A stretch of 64,000 bases of DNA from Alphaproteobacteria bacterium (GCA_037200445.1 JBBCGH010000001.1:5406001-5470000); one strand, 5' to 3'. Counted from the first letter of the stretch, positions 24,165 to 33,596 are shown. Numbers and translations: made by a program. Notes: a model not told the origin generated them from the sequence alone.

Positions 24165-25271
24165 CTACTCCGCTGCGACCTGGCGCTTTCCGATCGCGGC
24201 GTTGACCTGCGGTAGCACCTTTTCGGCGAGCAGGATCATGTTGCGGCGGCCGAGCTCGCGGTCCTTCCAGTCCTTGCCGGCAAGCAGCAGCGTACCGAAG
24301 TCGCCGACCTCCTCGCGGAACGCGAGGATCTGGTCCACGACGCGATTGGGCGAGCCCCAGAACACCAGCTTCTCGCACACCGCATCGAGCGACACGTCCT
24401 CGTCCGCCTGCTTCGGATCGGTCTTGAACGCGATCGCGCGTCCGCCGCGCTGCAGCTTGGTGAGCAGCTGGCCGTAGTAATAGCGATAGGGCCCGTTCGG
24501 CTCGGTGGCGTAGCGCTTCGCGGTTGCGTCGTCGTCCGCGACGAAAATCGATTTCGCGACGCGCCAGTTCGCCGGATCGGCGGGACGCCCCACCCGCTCG
24601 CAGCCTTCGGCATATTTCGGCCAATGCGTCTTGACCCATTGCGGCATCAAAAAATTCGCCGAGATCGGGTCCCAGCCGCGCGCGGCCGCCTCCGTCACCC
24701 CTTTGGAAAACGGCGCCACTGCCGTGACGACGATCGGCGGATGCGGCTTCTGCAGGGGCTTCGGCAAATGACCCTGTCCGAGATCGAGCATCAGCTGCTT
24801 CTCGAGAACGATGTTCCAGTACTTACCTTTGATGTTGTAGGGCGCATCGCTCGCCCAAATCTCCAGCACCTGGTTGATGCATTCGAGAAACATCGCGTTG
24901 CGGTCGGCATCGAGATTGCCGAACACCTCGGCGTCCGACATCAGCCCGCCCGGCGATATCCCCATGATGAAGCGGCCGTCGAGCATGTGGTCGAGCATCG
25001 CGACGTTCGCGGCGACCGCGGCCGGATGATTGTTCGGCATGTTGAGCGTGCCGGTGCCGAGCTTGATGCGCCGGGTCGCCTCGATCAGCGTGCAGATGAA
25101 CATCATCGACGAGGTGATGTTCTCGGCGCGGTCGGTGTGATGCTCGCCGACGTAACCTTCGGTGTAGCCGAGCTCGTCCGCGAGAATGAACGCCTCGCGG
25201 TCCTCGCGCATCGACTGGCGCCAGTCCTTCTCCAGCGGATGGATCGGCATGGTGAAGAAGCCGAGGTTCAT
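24165..25271 (-). CDS. LLM-class flavin-dependent oxidoreductase
   Basis: Encodes 368 residues of the luciferase-like monooxygenase TIM barrel. Visible stretches are MNLGFFTMPIHP at the start, GYVGEHHTD, RIKLGTGTLNMPNNHPA, LDGRFIMGISPGG and a GSPNRVVDQILAFREEVGDFG motif near the end. The closest family type is the limonene-monooxygenase or alkanal-monooxygenase-like group, which uses FMNH2 supplied by a partner reductase. None is adjacent. The start is set at ATG 25271, with GGAG eight bases upstream, rather than the GTG two codons earlier. Substrate unknown. Confidence 0.9.
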   Translation of the reverse strand: MNLGFFTMPIHPLEKDWRQSMREDREAFILADELGYTEGYVGEHHTDRAENITSSMMFICTLIEATRRIKLGTGTLNMPNNHPAAVAANVAMLDHMLDGRFIMGISPGGLMSDAEVFGNLDADRNAMFLECINQVLEIWASDAPYNIKGKYWNIVLEKQLMLDLGQGHLPKPLQKPHPPIVVTAVAPFSKGVTEAAARGWDPISANFLMPQWVKTHWPKYAEGCERVGRPADPANWRVAKSIFVADDDATAKRYATEPNGPYRYYYGQLLTKLQRGGRAIAFKTDPKQADEDVSLDAVCEKLVFWGSPNRVVDQILAFREEVGDFGTLLLAGKDWKDRELGRRNMILLAEKVLPQVNAAIGKRQVAAE

Positions 25272-25361
25272 CGACACGTCTCCGTACGTCGCACCGTGAC
25301 GCGATCATAACGTAAAACGAGGCACGTGACTCGCGTTCTTGCGCCGCGCAGCGATTTCACA

Positions 25362-26339
25362 TCATGCAATATCGCGCCACGCGCCCTTGCGTTCCGCCGA
25401 GTCGAACACCGCCTCCAGCGCCGCAACCGTATGAACGATTCCCGCATCGTCGATCTGGAACTTACCCTGCCCCAGCGCTGCCGCGGCGAACGAGTCGAGG
25501 TTGGCGCCGATATGATTGGTCTGCGCCACGTCGAACGTCTCAGGTCTGCCGTCCTTGCGGCAGATCGTCACCTTCGTCTCCGAGAGCGACTCCGCCCACA
25601 TCTCGGAGCCGTAGACCGCGAGCCGCCATACGAAGCCTGGCGTTTTGAGTGACGTCGCGATCGTGCCCGTCGCGCCGTTCGCGAACTGCAGCATCGCCTG
25701 CGTGGTGTCGCCAGATTCGAATGGGAGGACGCGTTTGGTCGAGAGCGCGCTGACGCGTACCATCGGACCGACGAGGAACGAGAAGCCGTCGAGCAGATGA
25801 ATGCCCATGCCGGTCATGCCGCCGGCCTTGGTCTCCTGCGGCGCGGAGCGCCAGTTGTCGAGCGGCGTGTTGGCCAGGATATCGTGGCTGTAATTGCCCT
25901 CGGCGAACATCACCGTGCCGAACTGCGGCGACGACACGACCTCCTTCAGCTTCACCATCGAGGGCCAGAGGCGGCGATTGTGCCCGACCCCGAGCGCGAC
26001 GCCCGCCTTGCGGCAAGCCGCGATCGCGGCCTTCGCGTCCGCGACGGTGAGCGCAAACGGCTTCTCGCAGAACACGTTCTTGCCGGCGGCGGCCGCCGCC
26101 TCGACCTGCGCGCGGTGCTTCGTGTGCGGCGTCGCCAGCACCACGGCGTCGATCGATTCGTCGGCGAGCACGTCCTCATACGACGTGCCGATCTCCAAAC
26201 TCGTCTCTTTCGCGAAATCGCGCACCGTGTCGGGCTCGAGCGTCACGCCGCGCGAAAAGCGCATCAACCGGCTCGTCCGCGCCGAGCGCACCAGCTCCTT
26301 GCCCCACCAGCCAAGCCCGACCATCGCGGCGTTGAGCAT
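25362..26339 (-). CDS. Gfo/Idh/MocA-family oxidoreductase
   Basis: Encodes 325 residues. The N-terminal Rossmann domain (AMVGLGWWGKELV) contains FCEKPFALTVADAK (EKP motif with catalytic Lys), and GVGHNRRLWPSM and GGMTGMGIHLLDGF supply the His of the C-terminal substrate domain. The family oxidises or reduces sugars, inositols or other polyols with NAD(P). The sequence does not define a substrate. It lies 90 bases from the LLM gene on the same strand, so they might be co-transcribed. Confidence 0.9.
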   Translation of the reverse strand: MLNAAMVGLGWWGKELVRSARTSRLMRFSRGVTLEPDTVRDFAKETSLEIGTSYEDVLADESIDAVVLATPHTKHRAQVEAAAAAGKNVFCEKPFALTVADAKAAIAACRKAGVALGVGHNRRLWPSMVKLKEVVSSPQFGTVMFAEGNYSHDILANTPLDNWRSAPQETKAGGMTGMGIHLLDGFSFLVGPMVRVSALSTKRVLPFESGDTTQAMLQFANGATGTIATSLKTPGFVWRLAVYGSEMWAESLSETKVTICRKDGRPETFDVAQTNHIGANLDSFAAAALGQGKFQIDDAGIVHTVAALEAVFDSAERKGAWRDIA

Positions 26340-26428
26340 CGTTCCTCCCTAGTCCCGTCCGACCATGCAGCCCTTGTCATCGACGGCGCAAGCAGGCAAT
26401 GGCTTTGCGACCAAACCGAGGAAACGCC

Positions 26429-26983
26429 ATGTCGCGCCTGCCTGAACTCGACCCTGCGAAATTTTCACCAGAGCAAAAGAACGTGCACGAAGCGATCCTG
26501 AAGGGGCCGCGCGGCAAGGTCGTGGGGCCGCTCAAGGTGTGGCTCAACAATCCGGGGCTTGCCGAGCACGCGCAGGCGCTCGGCGCCTATGCGCGCTTCA
26601 ACTCGAGCCTGCCGCCGCGGCTTTCCGAACTGGCGATCTGCGTCACCGGCGCGTTCTGGAAAGCGAACTTCGAGTGGTATGCGCACGCCCCGATGGCGAT
26701 CAAGGCCGGCATCGATCCGGCCGCGATCGAGGCGATTCGCGTAGGCGGCACGCCGAAGCTCACCAAGAGCGACGAGCAGGCGGTCTACGATTTCGCCATC
26801 GAGATCATCACCAGGCGCCGCGTCTCCGACGCGACCTTCGAGCGCGCCAAAAAGGAGATCGGGCTCACCAGCGTGATCGATCTGGTCGGGATCATCGGCT
26901 ACTACAGCCTCGTCTCGGTGACGCTGAACGCGTTCGAGATTCCGCTGCCGGAGGGCGAGAAGCCGCCGTTCGATGTGAAGTAG
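26429..26983 (+). CDS. carboxymuconolactone-decarboxylase-family protein
   Basis: Encodes 184 residues. The start is set at MSRLPELDPAKFSPEQKNVH, with GAGGAAA upstream, rather than ten codons earlier. The CMD/AhpD fold is shown by SSLPPRLSELAICVTGAFWKANFEWYAHAP and AVYDFAIEIITRRRVSDATF. The CxxC pair of AhpD peroxidases is absent, so a redox role like AhpD is unlikely. Family members decarboxylate or isomerise lactones or have unknown roles. It is divergent from the Gfo/Idh/MocA gene. Confidence 0.88.
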   Translation: MSRLPELDPAKFSPEQKNVHEAILKGPRGKVVGPLKVWLNNPGLAEHAQALGAYARFNSSLPPRLSELAICVTGAFWKANFEWYAHAPMAIKAGIDPAAIEAIRVGGTPKLTKSDEQAVYDFAIEIITRRRVSDATFERAKKEIGLTSVIDLVGIIGYYSLVSVTLNAFEIPLPEGEKPPFDVK

Positions 26984-26998
26984 GGCGGCGGGGCCGCG

Positions 26999-27889
26999 CT
27001 AATTCCCCGCTTCGAATTGCTGCCAGCGCGAAAACCAGAAGTCGATCGCCGCCTCGAATGAGCGTCCTTCGCGCCCGGACGGCCGGCGGCGGCTTCCGGG
27101 ATCGCGGCCAAGTGCGCGCGCCGTCACGGCCCGACCGGCATCGATCACGGTGTCGAGATCCTGCATGGCGAAATCGATATAGGCCGCGACCTTGGCGTAG
27201 CGCGCGATCGCATGGTCCTGCCGTCCAGCCGTCCAATCTGACACGATCGAGGATAGCGGCGCGGTCATCTCAGGGCCCGGGATGACGCCGGTTGCGCCGA
27301 TCCGCAGGTAGTCGATGAAATTCTGACCGTTGCGGCCGACCAGAAGGTCGAACTCCTTTCCGAGCGCCTTGAGGTGCGCATCGAGCTCGATGCTGTTGTA
27401 CTCGGCTTTCAGGAAGCTCACGCGCTGCGTGATGTCGGGCAGTGTCCGAAGCGAGGCGGCCGAGAACGCGGTGTCGATCAGGCCGGGTGCAAGCTGCAAT
27501 CCGATCTTGACGCTCACGGCGAGCGAAGGGTCGGCAGAGATGCTGCGGATCTGCGCGATCGACGGCGCGGGATCAGCGCCGATTTGCACGATCAGTCCGA
27601 CGTCGCGGCGGGATGTGAGCGCGATCCGCGCGATGTCATGCAGGTCATCGTCGGGGCGCGTCGTGACAAGCAGGGTTGCATCCGCGGACAGGTGCCGCGC
27701 GGTTTGCGCGATTGCGGCCTTTCGCTCGTCGTGCGTGAGCGATGCTCCCTCCGAGGCAAGCCCAAGCAAGGTCACACCCGCCGCACCGCGCGGCATGACC
27801 CAGTCGATTTGTTGCACATGCGTATCGAGGTCGAGGGCGCCCGACTGGCCGTAGTAGCTATAGAGAACCGGAATGACGCCGGGGATCAT
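26999..27889 (-). CDS. DapA-family (dihydrodipicolinate synthase-like) aldolase/lyase
   Basis: Encodes 296 residues of a TIM-barrel class I aldolase-like protein. GVTLLGLASEGASLTHDER is the pyruvate-binding-loop region, and FLKAEYNS at about 160-167 carries the Schiff-base Lys. It lacks the typical Tyr of DapA in the TGTTGE context (here LASEGAS), so it is probably not the lysine-pathway enzyme but one of the catabolic lyases. It is 10 bases from the GlcG-like gene on the same strand, indicating one transcript. Confidence 0.85.
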   Translation of the reverse strand: MIPGVIPVLYSYYGQSGALDLDTHVQQIDWVMPRGAAGVTLLGLASEGASLTHDERKAAIAQTARHLSADATLLVTTRPDDDLHDIARIALTSRRDVGLIVQIGADPAPSIAQIRSISADPSLAVSVKIGLQLAPGLIDTAFSAASLRTLPDITQRVSFLKAEYNSIELDAHLKALGKEFDLLVGRNGQNFIDYLRIGATGVIPGPEMTAPLSSIVSDWTAGRQDHAIARYAKVAAYIDFAMQDLDTVIDAGRAVTARALGRDPGSRRRPSGREGRSFEAAIDFWFSRWQQFEAGN

Positions 27890-27899
27890 GGGCGACGGC

Positions 27900-28331
27900 T
27901 CAAGCTCCGACCACAGCCTTCAGCCCCGCCGCCTCGATGCCGGCGACCGCGCAAACCTCGTCCTTGTCGGAGGTGTCGCCCGAAATCCCGACCGCGCCCA
28001 GCACGGTGCCGCCCGCATCCTTGACCAGCACGCCGCCCGGCACCGGCACGAGCCGGCCCTGGGAGACGGTCGCGAGCACGCCGAAGAACAGAGGGTTCTT
28101 GGCGGCGCGGTCGGCAAGCTCGCGCGAGCCGAAGCCCATGCCGAGCGCGCCCCAGGCTTTGCCGTAGGCGATGTCGAACCGAAGGATGCCGGACTTATCC
28201 TCGCGCTTCAACGCGACGAGATGCCCGCCGGCATCGAGCACTGCGACGGTCAAGGGTGCGCAATTCGTCTCACGGCCTTTCTTCAACGCGACATCGACGA
28301 TGGTGGAAGCCTGGGCGAGTGTTACGGACAT
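27900..28331 (-). CDS. GlcG/HbpS-family (DUF336) protein
   Basis: Encodes 143 residues. Recognisable from ASTIVDVALKKGRE, LTVAVLDAGGHLVALKREDK, VPGGVLVKDAGGTVLGAVGISGDTS and the C-terminal D/E-CAVAGIEAAGL. The family includes GlcG of the glycolate locus and HbpS haem- or cobalamin-binding proteins, and small adaptor-like domains associated with diol or aromatic degradation. AAAGAGGAAA lies upstream of the ATG. It precedes the DapA-like gene in the same transcript. Function in this context is unknown. Confidence 0.87.
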   Translation of the reverse strand: MSVTLAQASTIVDVALKKGRETNCAPLTVAVLDAGGHLVALKREDKSGILRFDIAYGKAWGALGMGFGSRELADRAAKNPLFFGVLATVSQGRLVPVPGGVLVKDAGGTVLGAVGISGDTSDKDEVCAVAGIEAAGLKAVVGA

Positions 28332-28384
28332 TTCGATTTCCTCTTTCTTGTATGCGACGGAGCGAGCCAAGCGCTCAGTCTGTT

Positions 28385-28482
28385 CCCCTCCCCCTTGCGG
28401 GCGGGGGGTCCCTGTGTCGAACGCACGGCGCGCAGCAACTTCGACCCCCTCCCCAACCCTCCCCCTCAAGGGGGGAGGGAGC
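28385..28482. repeat. palindromic repeat, CTCCCCCT...AGGGGGAGG family
   Basis: CCCCTCCCCCTTGCGGGCGG at the left and CCCTCCCCCTCAAGGGGGGA at the right. It lies between the GlcG-like gene and the upstream dehydrogenase gene on the same strand. Confidence 0.7.
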
Positions 28483-28507
28483 GCACCTGCGTTTGCGGCA
28501 CAAGCAA

Positions 28508-29383
28508 TCACTTGCTCGACCAATACACCGCGTGCATCGCGGCCTCTTTCCCGCCCAACCCCTGCGAGGCCGACTCTTCCATGCAGGCGAGCGTCATCTG
28601 CACCAGCGGCAAAGAAAGCCCCCGCGCTTTCCCTTCGGCCTGCATCGATTGCAGGTCTTTCATGCAGCCGGTCAGGTCGAACGTCACCGGCGTGTCCTCA
28701 CCCCTGAGCATCTTCGCGACGGTCGGTGCGCGCGCCTTCATCATGGTGGGAGCGCCCGACGTGTCGGCCAGCATATCCATCAGCCGCTCGGGATCGAGGT
28801 TCATGCCGCGCGCCAGCGATAGTGCTTCGCCGAGCGCCTGGTAGTAGATCATCAGCGGCATGTTGATGGTGAACTTGGCGAGCGCGCCGTTGCCGACCGG
28901 CCCGACATGCTCGAGCCGCCGGCAGAGCTGATCGAGGATCGGCTTCGCGAGCGACGCATCGCCTTCCTCCGCTCCCATGAAGCCGAACAGCTTGCCTTGC
29001 CGCGCCGGTCCCGTGGTGCCGCCGACCGGGCACTCGACGAAGCGTCCGCCGCTCGCGTGCACTACATTGGCGAGCGCGATCTGTACCTCGGGCCGCACCG
29101 TGCTCATCTCGATGAACAGCTTCTCGTGCGCATCGCCGGCGAGCAAGCCGTGCTCACCGTTGTAGACATGGTCGATCGCGTCCGCGTCCGTCAGCATCGT
29201 GATGATGACTTCGCTGTGCCCGGCAAGGTCCTCGGGCGTCGCGCAAAGCTTTGCACCCGCATCGGCGAGCGGCTTCGCCTTGCTGGGCGTGCGGTTCCAG
29301 ATCGCGACCGTGTGACCGACTTCCATCAGCCGCGCCGCGATCGCTGCGCCCATGCGGCCGAGCCCGGCTACTCCGATTTGCAT
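28508..29383 (-). CDS. NAD(P)-dependent beta-hydroxyacid dehydrogenase
   Basis: Encodes 291 residues of the 3-hydroxyisobutyrate/6-phosphogluconate-dehydrogenase superfamily. GVAGLGRMGAAIAARL is the NAD-binding loop, CPVGGTTGPARQGKLFGFMG the substrate-contact loop, and GNGALAKFTINMPL contains the catalytic Lys. The ATG at 29383 with GAGGGG five bases upstream is preferred over the GTG two codons earlier. Its substrate is not evident; relatives act on hydroxyisobutyrate, tartronate semialdehyde or glyoxylate. It is divergent from a second gene of the same superfamily, which is a notable arrangement. Confidence 0.9.
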   Translation of the reverse strand: MQIGVAGLGRMGAAIAARLMEVGHTVAIWNRTPSKAKPLADAGAKLCATPEDLAGHSEVIITMLTDADAIDHVYNGEHGLLAGDAHEKLFIEMSTVRPEVQIALANVVHASGGRFVECPVGGTTGPARQGKLFGFMGAEEGDASLAKPILDQLCRRLEHVGPVGNGALAKFTINMPLMIYYQALGEALSLARGMNLDPERLMDMLADTSGAPTMMKARAPTVAKMLRGEDTPVTFDLTGCMKDLQSMQAEGKARGLSLPLVQMTLACMEESASQGLGGKEAAMHAVYWSSK

Positions 29384-29436
29384 GGGCACCCCTCGCTGTG
29401 TTCACTTGCCCGCACATAACAAGACGCGGAGGCATC

Positions 29437-30336
29437 ATGAGCGCAGCCACGCCCAAGGGGCAAGTCGGAGTCATCGGCCTCGGCATCATGGGGGGCGCGA
29501 TTGCGAAGAACCTCGCTTCCGCCGGCTGGCAGGTGATCGGCTTCGACATCGCGAAAGAGCGCTGCGACGAGGCGAAGGCAGCGGGCGTCGAGATTGCGAA
29601 GGATGCGCCCGCGGTTGCCGGGAAGGCAGCGAACATTCTCGTCAGTCTGCCAAAGCCGGAAGCGCTGACCGCGACCGTCGCGGCGCTGGTGGACGCGAAA
29701 CTGCCGCGCCGCATGATCGCTGAGCTTTCCACGTTCTCAATGGAAGACAAGGAGGCGGCTGAGGCCCCGCTGCGCGCGGCGGGTCACGTGATGCTCGACT
29801 GTCCGCTCTCCGGCACCGGCGCGCAGGCGCGCACCAAGGACCTCGTCGTCTACGCGAGCGGCGACGCGCAGGCGATCCAGGGGCTGATGCCGGTGTTCGC
29901 GGACTTCTCGCGCCAGGCGCATGATCTCGGCGCCTTCGGCAACGGCATGAAGATGAAGTTCGTAGCGAATCTCCTGGTCGCGATCCACAACGTGGCGAGC
30001 GCCGAGGCGATGGTGCTCGGCATCAAGGCCGGGCTCGATCCCGCGCAGATCTTCAAGCTGATCTCCGCCGGCGCCGGCAACTCGCGCGTGTTCGAACTGC
30101 GCGCCCCGATGATGGTCGAGGACCGCTACGACGGCGACAACGTCACGATGCGCGTCTCGACCTGGCAGAAGGACATGAAAGTGATCGGCGAGTATGCGGC
30201 TAGCCTCGGCTGCCCGACGCCGCTGTTCTCCGCCTGCGAGCCGATCTATCGCGCGGCGCTGTCGACCGGGTACGGCGAGCAGGACACCGCGGCGGTGTGC
30301 GCGGTGCTGGAGGAGATGGCGGGGGTGAAGCGATGA
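29437..30336 (+). CDS. NAD(P)-dependent beta-hydroxyacid dehydrogenase
   Basis: Encodes 299 residues. The start at MSAATPKGQVGVIGLGIMGG is chosen for the NAD-binding loop near the N-terminus; the frame is open upstream. CPLSGTGAQARTKDLVVYASG and GNGMKMKFVANLLVAIHN (catalytic Lys) mark the superfamily. It is only distantly similar to the divergent gene at 28508-29383, so they are not recent duplicates. Its stop overlaps the next gene (ATGA), placing it first in a long plus-strand operon with an esterase and a branched-chain-amino-acid-type ABC transporter. It may process the product of the esterase. Confidence 0.9.
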   Translation: MSAATPKGQVGVIGLGIMGGAIAKNLASAGWQVIGFDIAKERCDEAKAAGVEIAKDAPAVAGKAANILVSLPKPEALTATVAALVDAKLPRRMIAELSTFSMEDKEAAEAPLRAAGHVMLDCPLSGTGAQARTKDLVVYASGDAQAIQGLMPVFADFSRQAHDLGAFGNGMKMKFVANLLVAIHNVASAEAMVLGIKAGLDPAQIFKLISAGAGNSRVFELRAPMMVEDRYDGDNVTMRVSTWQKDMKVIGEYAASLGCPTPLFSACEPIYRAALSTGYGEQDTAAVCAVLEEMAGVKR

Positions 30337-32105
30337 CCGCTCAAGCGCGTTCACGCGCGTCTGCGACGCGCTATGCCGAAACCCGCGACGGCATGCGCAT
30401 CGAGTGGGATGTGCCCGTCACGATGGACGACGGCCTGATGCTGCGCGCCGATATCTTCCGCCCGATCCCAGACGGAAAATATCCGGTGATCCTTACCTAC
30501 GGGCCTTACGCGAAAGGTCTCGCGTTCCAGGACGGCTACCCGAGCGCGTGGCAGCGCATGGTGGAGAAACATCCCGACGTCGCGGCGGGCTCGTCCAACC
30601 TCTATCAAAGCTGGGAAGTGGTCGACCCGGAGAAATGGGTCCCCGCGGGCTACGCCTGCGTGCGCGTCGACTCGCGTGGCGCCGGCTGCTCGCCGGGCTT
30701 TATCGACCACTTCTCTCCGCGTGAAACCAAAGACTTCTACGACTGTATCGAATGGGCCGGCGTGCAGCCGTGGTCGAACGGCAAGGTCGGGCTCAACGGC
30801 ATCTCGTACTACGGCATCAACCAATGGCATGTGGCCTCATTGCAGCCGCCGCATCTTGCCGCGATGTGCGTGTGGGAGGGCGCGGCCGACTGGTACCGCG
30901 ACATGACGCATCACGGCGGCATGCTATCGACGTTCTGGGCCAACTGGTACGACATGCAGGTGAAGACCGTGCAGCACGGCGCGGGCGAACGCGGCAAGCG
31001 CAGCCGCGTGCACGGCGAACTAGTGTGCGGGCCGGAGACGCTCTCCGAGGAACAGCTCTCGAAGAACCGCTGCGACTTCGGCGCAGAGATCCGCGCGCAT
31101 CCGCTCGATGACGACTATCACCAGGCGCGCTCGCCGCAGTGGGACAAGGTCACCGCGCCGCTGTTCTCGGCCGCGAACTGGGGCGGACAGGGTTTGCATC
31201 CGCGCGGCAATTTCGAGGGCTTCGTCCGCGCCGCCTCGAAAGACAAATGGCTGGAGGCGCACGGCATCGAGCACTGGACGCACTTCTATACCGACTACGG
31301 GCGCGAGCTGCAGCGCAAGTTCTTCGACTTTTTTCTCAAAGGCGAGGACACCGGCTGGAGCAAGCAGCCGCGCGTGCTGCTGCAGGTGCGCCATCCGGGC
31401 GAAAAGTTCGTCGAGCGCGCCGAGAGCGAATGGCCGATCGCGGGCACGAAGTGGACCAAGCTCTATCTCAACTCAGCGGACTTCTCGTTAGCCGAAACAA
31501 CGCTGACGGGGGAAGCGCGCGTGACCTTCGACGCGCTCGGCGATGGCGTCACCTTCATGACACCGCCGCTCCATGCCGAGACCGAGATCACCGGACCGGT
31601 CGCGGCGAAGCTGTTCATGTCGTCATCCACGACCGACGCCGACCTGTTCCTGATCCTGCGCGTGTTCTCCGCCGACATGAAGGAGATCGTATTCCAGGGC
31701 GCGATCGATCCGCACACGCCGGTCGCGCAAGGCTGGCTGCGCGCTTCGCACCGCAAGCTCGATCCCACACTGACCTTGCCCTACCGGCCGTACCACACCC
31801 ACGACGAGAGGCAGCCACTCACGCCCGGCGAGCCGGTCGAGTTCGACATCGAGCTGTGGCCGACGTCGATCGTGGTGCCAGCCGGCTATCGCGTCGCGCT
31901 CACTGTACGCGGCAAGGATTATGAATACGGCGGCGGCTCGGGAGGCAGGCTTTCCAACTTCAAGAACGAACTGAAAGGCTGCGGCCCATTCCTGCATGAC
32001 GATCCAGTGGATCGACCAAAGGCTATATTCGGCGGACAAACCACGCTGCACTTTGGAAGAGACCGGCAGGCTTATGTGTTATTGCCTGTGGTGCCGCCGA
32101 AATGA
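30333..32105 (+). CDS. CocE/NonD-family hydrolase
   Basis: Encodes 590 residues. The alpha/beta-hydrolase domain has VRVDSRGAGCSPG and the nucleophile elbow GLNGISYYGINQW (Ser in GxSYxG), then a helical cap, followed by a C-terminal jelly-roll (X-Pro dipeptidyl-peptidase-like) domain with VAAKLFMSSSTTDADLFLIL and VALTVRGKDYEYGG. This domain order is that of CocE esterases and of acyl- or amide-hydrolysing relatives. The start overlaps the stop of the dehydrogenase gene. Being inside an operon with an importer suggests a catabolic role on an imported ester or amide. Confidence 0.92.
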   Translation: MTAQARSRASATRYAETRDGMRIEWDVPVTMDDGLMLRADIFRPIPDGKYPVILTYGPYAKGLAFQDGYPSAWQRMVEKHPDVAAGSSNLYQSWEVVDPEKWVPAGYACVRVDSRGAGCSPGFIDHFSPRETKDFYDCIEWAGVQPWSNGKVGLNGISYYGINQWHVASLQPPHLAAMCVWEGAADWYRDMTHHGGMLSTFWANWYDMQVKTVQHGAGERGKRSRVHGELVCGPETLSEEQLSKNRCDFGAEIRAHPLDDDYHQARSPQWDKVTAPLFSAANWGGQGLHPRGNFEGFVRAASKDKWLEAHGIEHWTHFYTDYGRELQRKFFDFFLKGEDTGWSKQPRVLLQVRHPGEKFVERAESEWPIAGTKWTKLYLNSADFSLAETTLTGEARVTFDALGDGVTFMTPPLHAETEITGPVAAKLFMSSSTTDADLFLILRVFSADMKEIVFQGAIDPHTPVAQGWLRASHRKLDPTLTLPYRPYHTHDERQPLTPGEPVEFDIELWPTSIVVPAGYRVALTVRGKDYEYGGGSGGRLSNFKNELKGCGPFLHDDPVDRPKAIFGGQTTLHFGRDRQAYVLLPVVPPK

Positions 32106-32188
32106 CGGTCAGTGCTGATTTGCATGGTTGCGCCCAACGCAAACTTGCAACAGCATAAGCGGATAAAAATTTCACCGGAGGAAACAGC

Positions 32189-33436
32189 ATGAGCATGCAT
32201 CGCCGCAGCGTCCTGAAGGGGGCGCTCGCCGCGGGTGTCGCGACATCCGCGCTCAAGGTCCCGGCCGCAGTCGCGCAGGCGGGGCCGATCAAGATCGGCT
32301 TCCTCACCATCAAGACCGGCCCGCTGGCCTCGGGCGGTTTGCAGATGGAACAGGGCCTCACCGTGTTCCTGAAGCAGCGCAACAACATGATCGCGGGGCG
32401 CCCGGTCGAGCTGCAGACCGCGGACACCGGCGGCAACCCGGCGCAGGCCCGCACCAAGACACAGGAACTGGTCGAACGCTTCAACGTGCATTGCCTGATC
32501 GGCCCCCTCGCCGCCTTCGAGGCGCTGGCGATCGACGACTACATCAAATCGTCCAAGACGCCGATCCTCACGGTGGCGGGCGCCGAGGACATGACGCAAC
32601 GCAAGCCCAATCCGTGGCTGGTTCGCGCCAGCGCAACCTCCTCCCAGCCGAGCCACCCGATGGCCGACTACGCGGCGAAGGATCTCAAGCTCAAGCGCGC
32701 CATCGTCATGGCCGACGACTTCGCCTTTGGCCACGAGAACGTCGCGGGCTTCCAGCGCGTATTCGAGGATGCGGGCGGCAAGGTGATCCAGAAGATCTTC
32801 ACCCCGCTCAATGCGCCCGACTACGGCACCTACGTGTCGCAGTTCAAGAACGCCGACTGCCTCTACACCGGCCATGCCGGCTCGAACGGCCTGAAGCTGA
32901 TCCGCCAGATTTCCGAGTACGGGCTGAAGGGCAAGTTCACCATCGTCGGCGGCTTCACGCCGATCGACGAGTCGGTGCTGCAGCAGATGGGCGACGACGG
33001 TCTCGGCTGCTATTCGGGCTGCTGGTACTCGGCCGCGCTCGACAATCCGATCAACAAGGAGTTCGTCGCCACCGTCCAGCGCGACTACAAGGTGGACCCC
33101 GGCGTCTACGCGGCGGAAACCTACCTGAGTGCTGAAGTGCTCGAGCACGCCGCAAAGCAGATCGGCGGCAAGGTCGAGGACAAGGAGGCGCTGAACAAGG
33201 CGCTGCACGAGGCCAAGGTCCCGGCGACGCTCTGCGGCCCGCTTAGTTTCGATGAGCTCGGCAACGTCGTCGGCAACGTCTACATCCGCAAGGTCGAGAA
33301 GAAGGACGGCAAGTACGTCAACACGGTCGTGAAGACCTATCCGAACGTTTCCCAGTTCTGGACCTACGGCAAGGACGCATTCCTGAAGGACCCGGTCTAC
33401 TCGCGCGACTATCCGCCGGCGAAGAACTTGGAGTGA
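32189..33436 (+). CDS. livK: branched-chain-amino-acid-type ABC transporter, substrate-binding protein
   Basis: Encodes 415 residues. The N-terminus MSMHRRSVLKGALAAGVATS has a twin-arginine signal, followed by KIGFLTIKTGPLASGG in the mature protein, typical of the type I periplasmic-binding fold. TADTGGNPAQARTKTQELVE and VLTVAGAEDMTQ are family stretches. This group binds amino acids, amides, aromatic acids or other small carboxylates; the ligand here is unproven. GGAGGAAACAGC precedes the ATG. It is separated from livH by a palindromic repeat and lies in the operon with CocE. Confidence 0.93.
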   Translation: MSMHRRSVLKGALAAGVATSALKVPAAVAQAGPIKIGFLTIKTGPLASGGLQMEQGLTVFLKQRNNMIAGRPVELQTADTGGNPAQARTKTQELVERFNVHCLIGPLAAFEALAIDDYIKSSKTPILTVAGAEDMTQRKPNPWLVRASATSSQPSHPMADYAAKDLKLKRAIVMADDFAFGHENVAGFQRVFEDAGGKVIQKIFTPLNAPDYGTYVSQFKNADCLYTGHAGSNGLKLIRQISEYGLKGKFTIVGGFTPIDESVLQQMGDDGLGCYSGCWYSAALDNPINKEFVATVQRDYKVDPGVYAAETYLSAEVLEHAAKQIGGKVEDKEALNKALHEAKVPATLCGPLSFDELGNVVGNVYIRKVEKKDGKYVNTVVKTYPNVSQFWTYGKDAFLKDPVYSRDYPPAKNLE

Positions 33437-33442
33437 TCATCC

Positions 33443-33568
33443 GGTGTCCCGCACGCGGTGCAGCGCGTGAGCGGTGCACCGCAGATGCGGGACCGCCCAA
33501 CACTCCGGCACTTTGTGCGGTCCCGGGTCTGCAGCGCATCACTTCGTGCTGCGCGGCGCCGGGGACAC
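33443..33568. repeat. imperfect palindromic repeat between livK and livH
   Basis: GTGTCCCG at the left mirrors GGGGACAC at the right, and inner words GCGGTGCACCGCAGATGCGG and GCGGTCCCGGGTCTGCAGCG pair. It occupies almost the whole intercistronic space and could stabilise the livK message or attenuate the permease genes. Confidence 0.65.
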
Positions 33569-33596
33569 ACAGCTCTGGCGCAGGGCATCTGATTCC

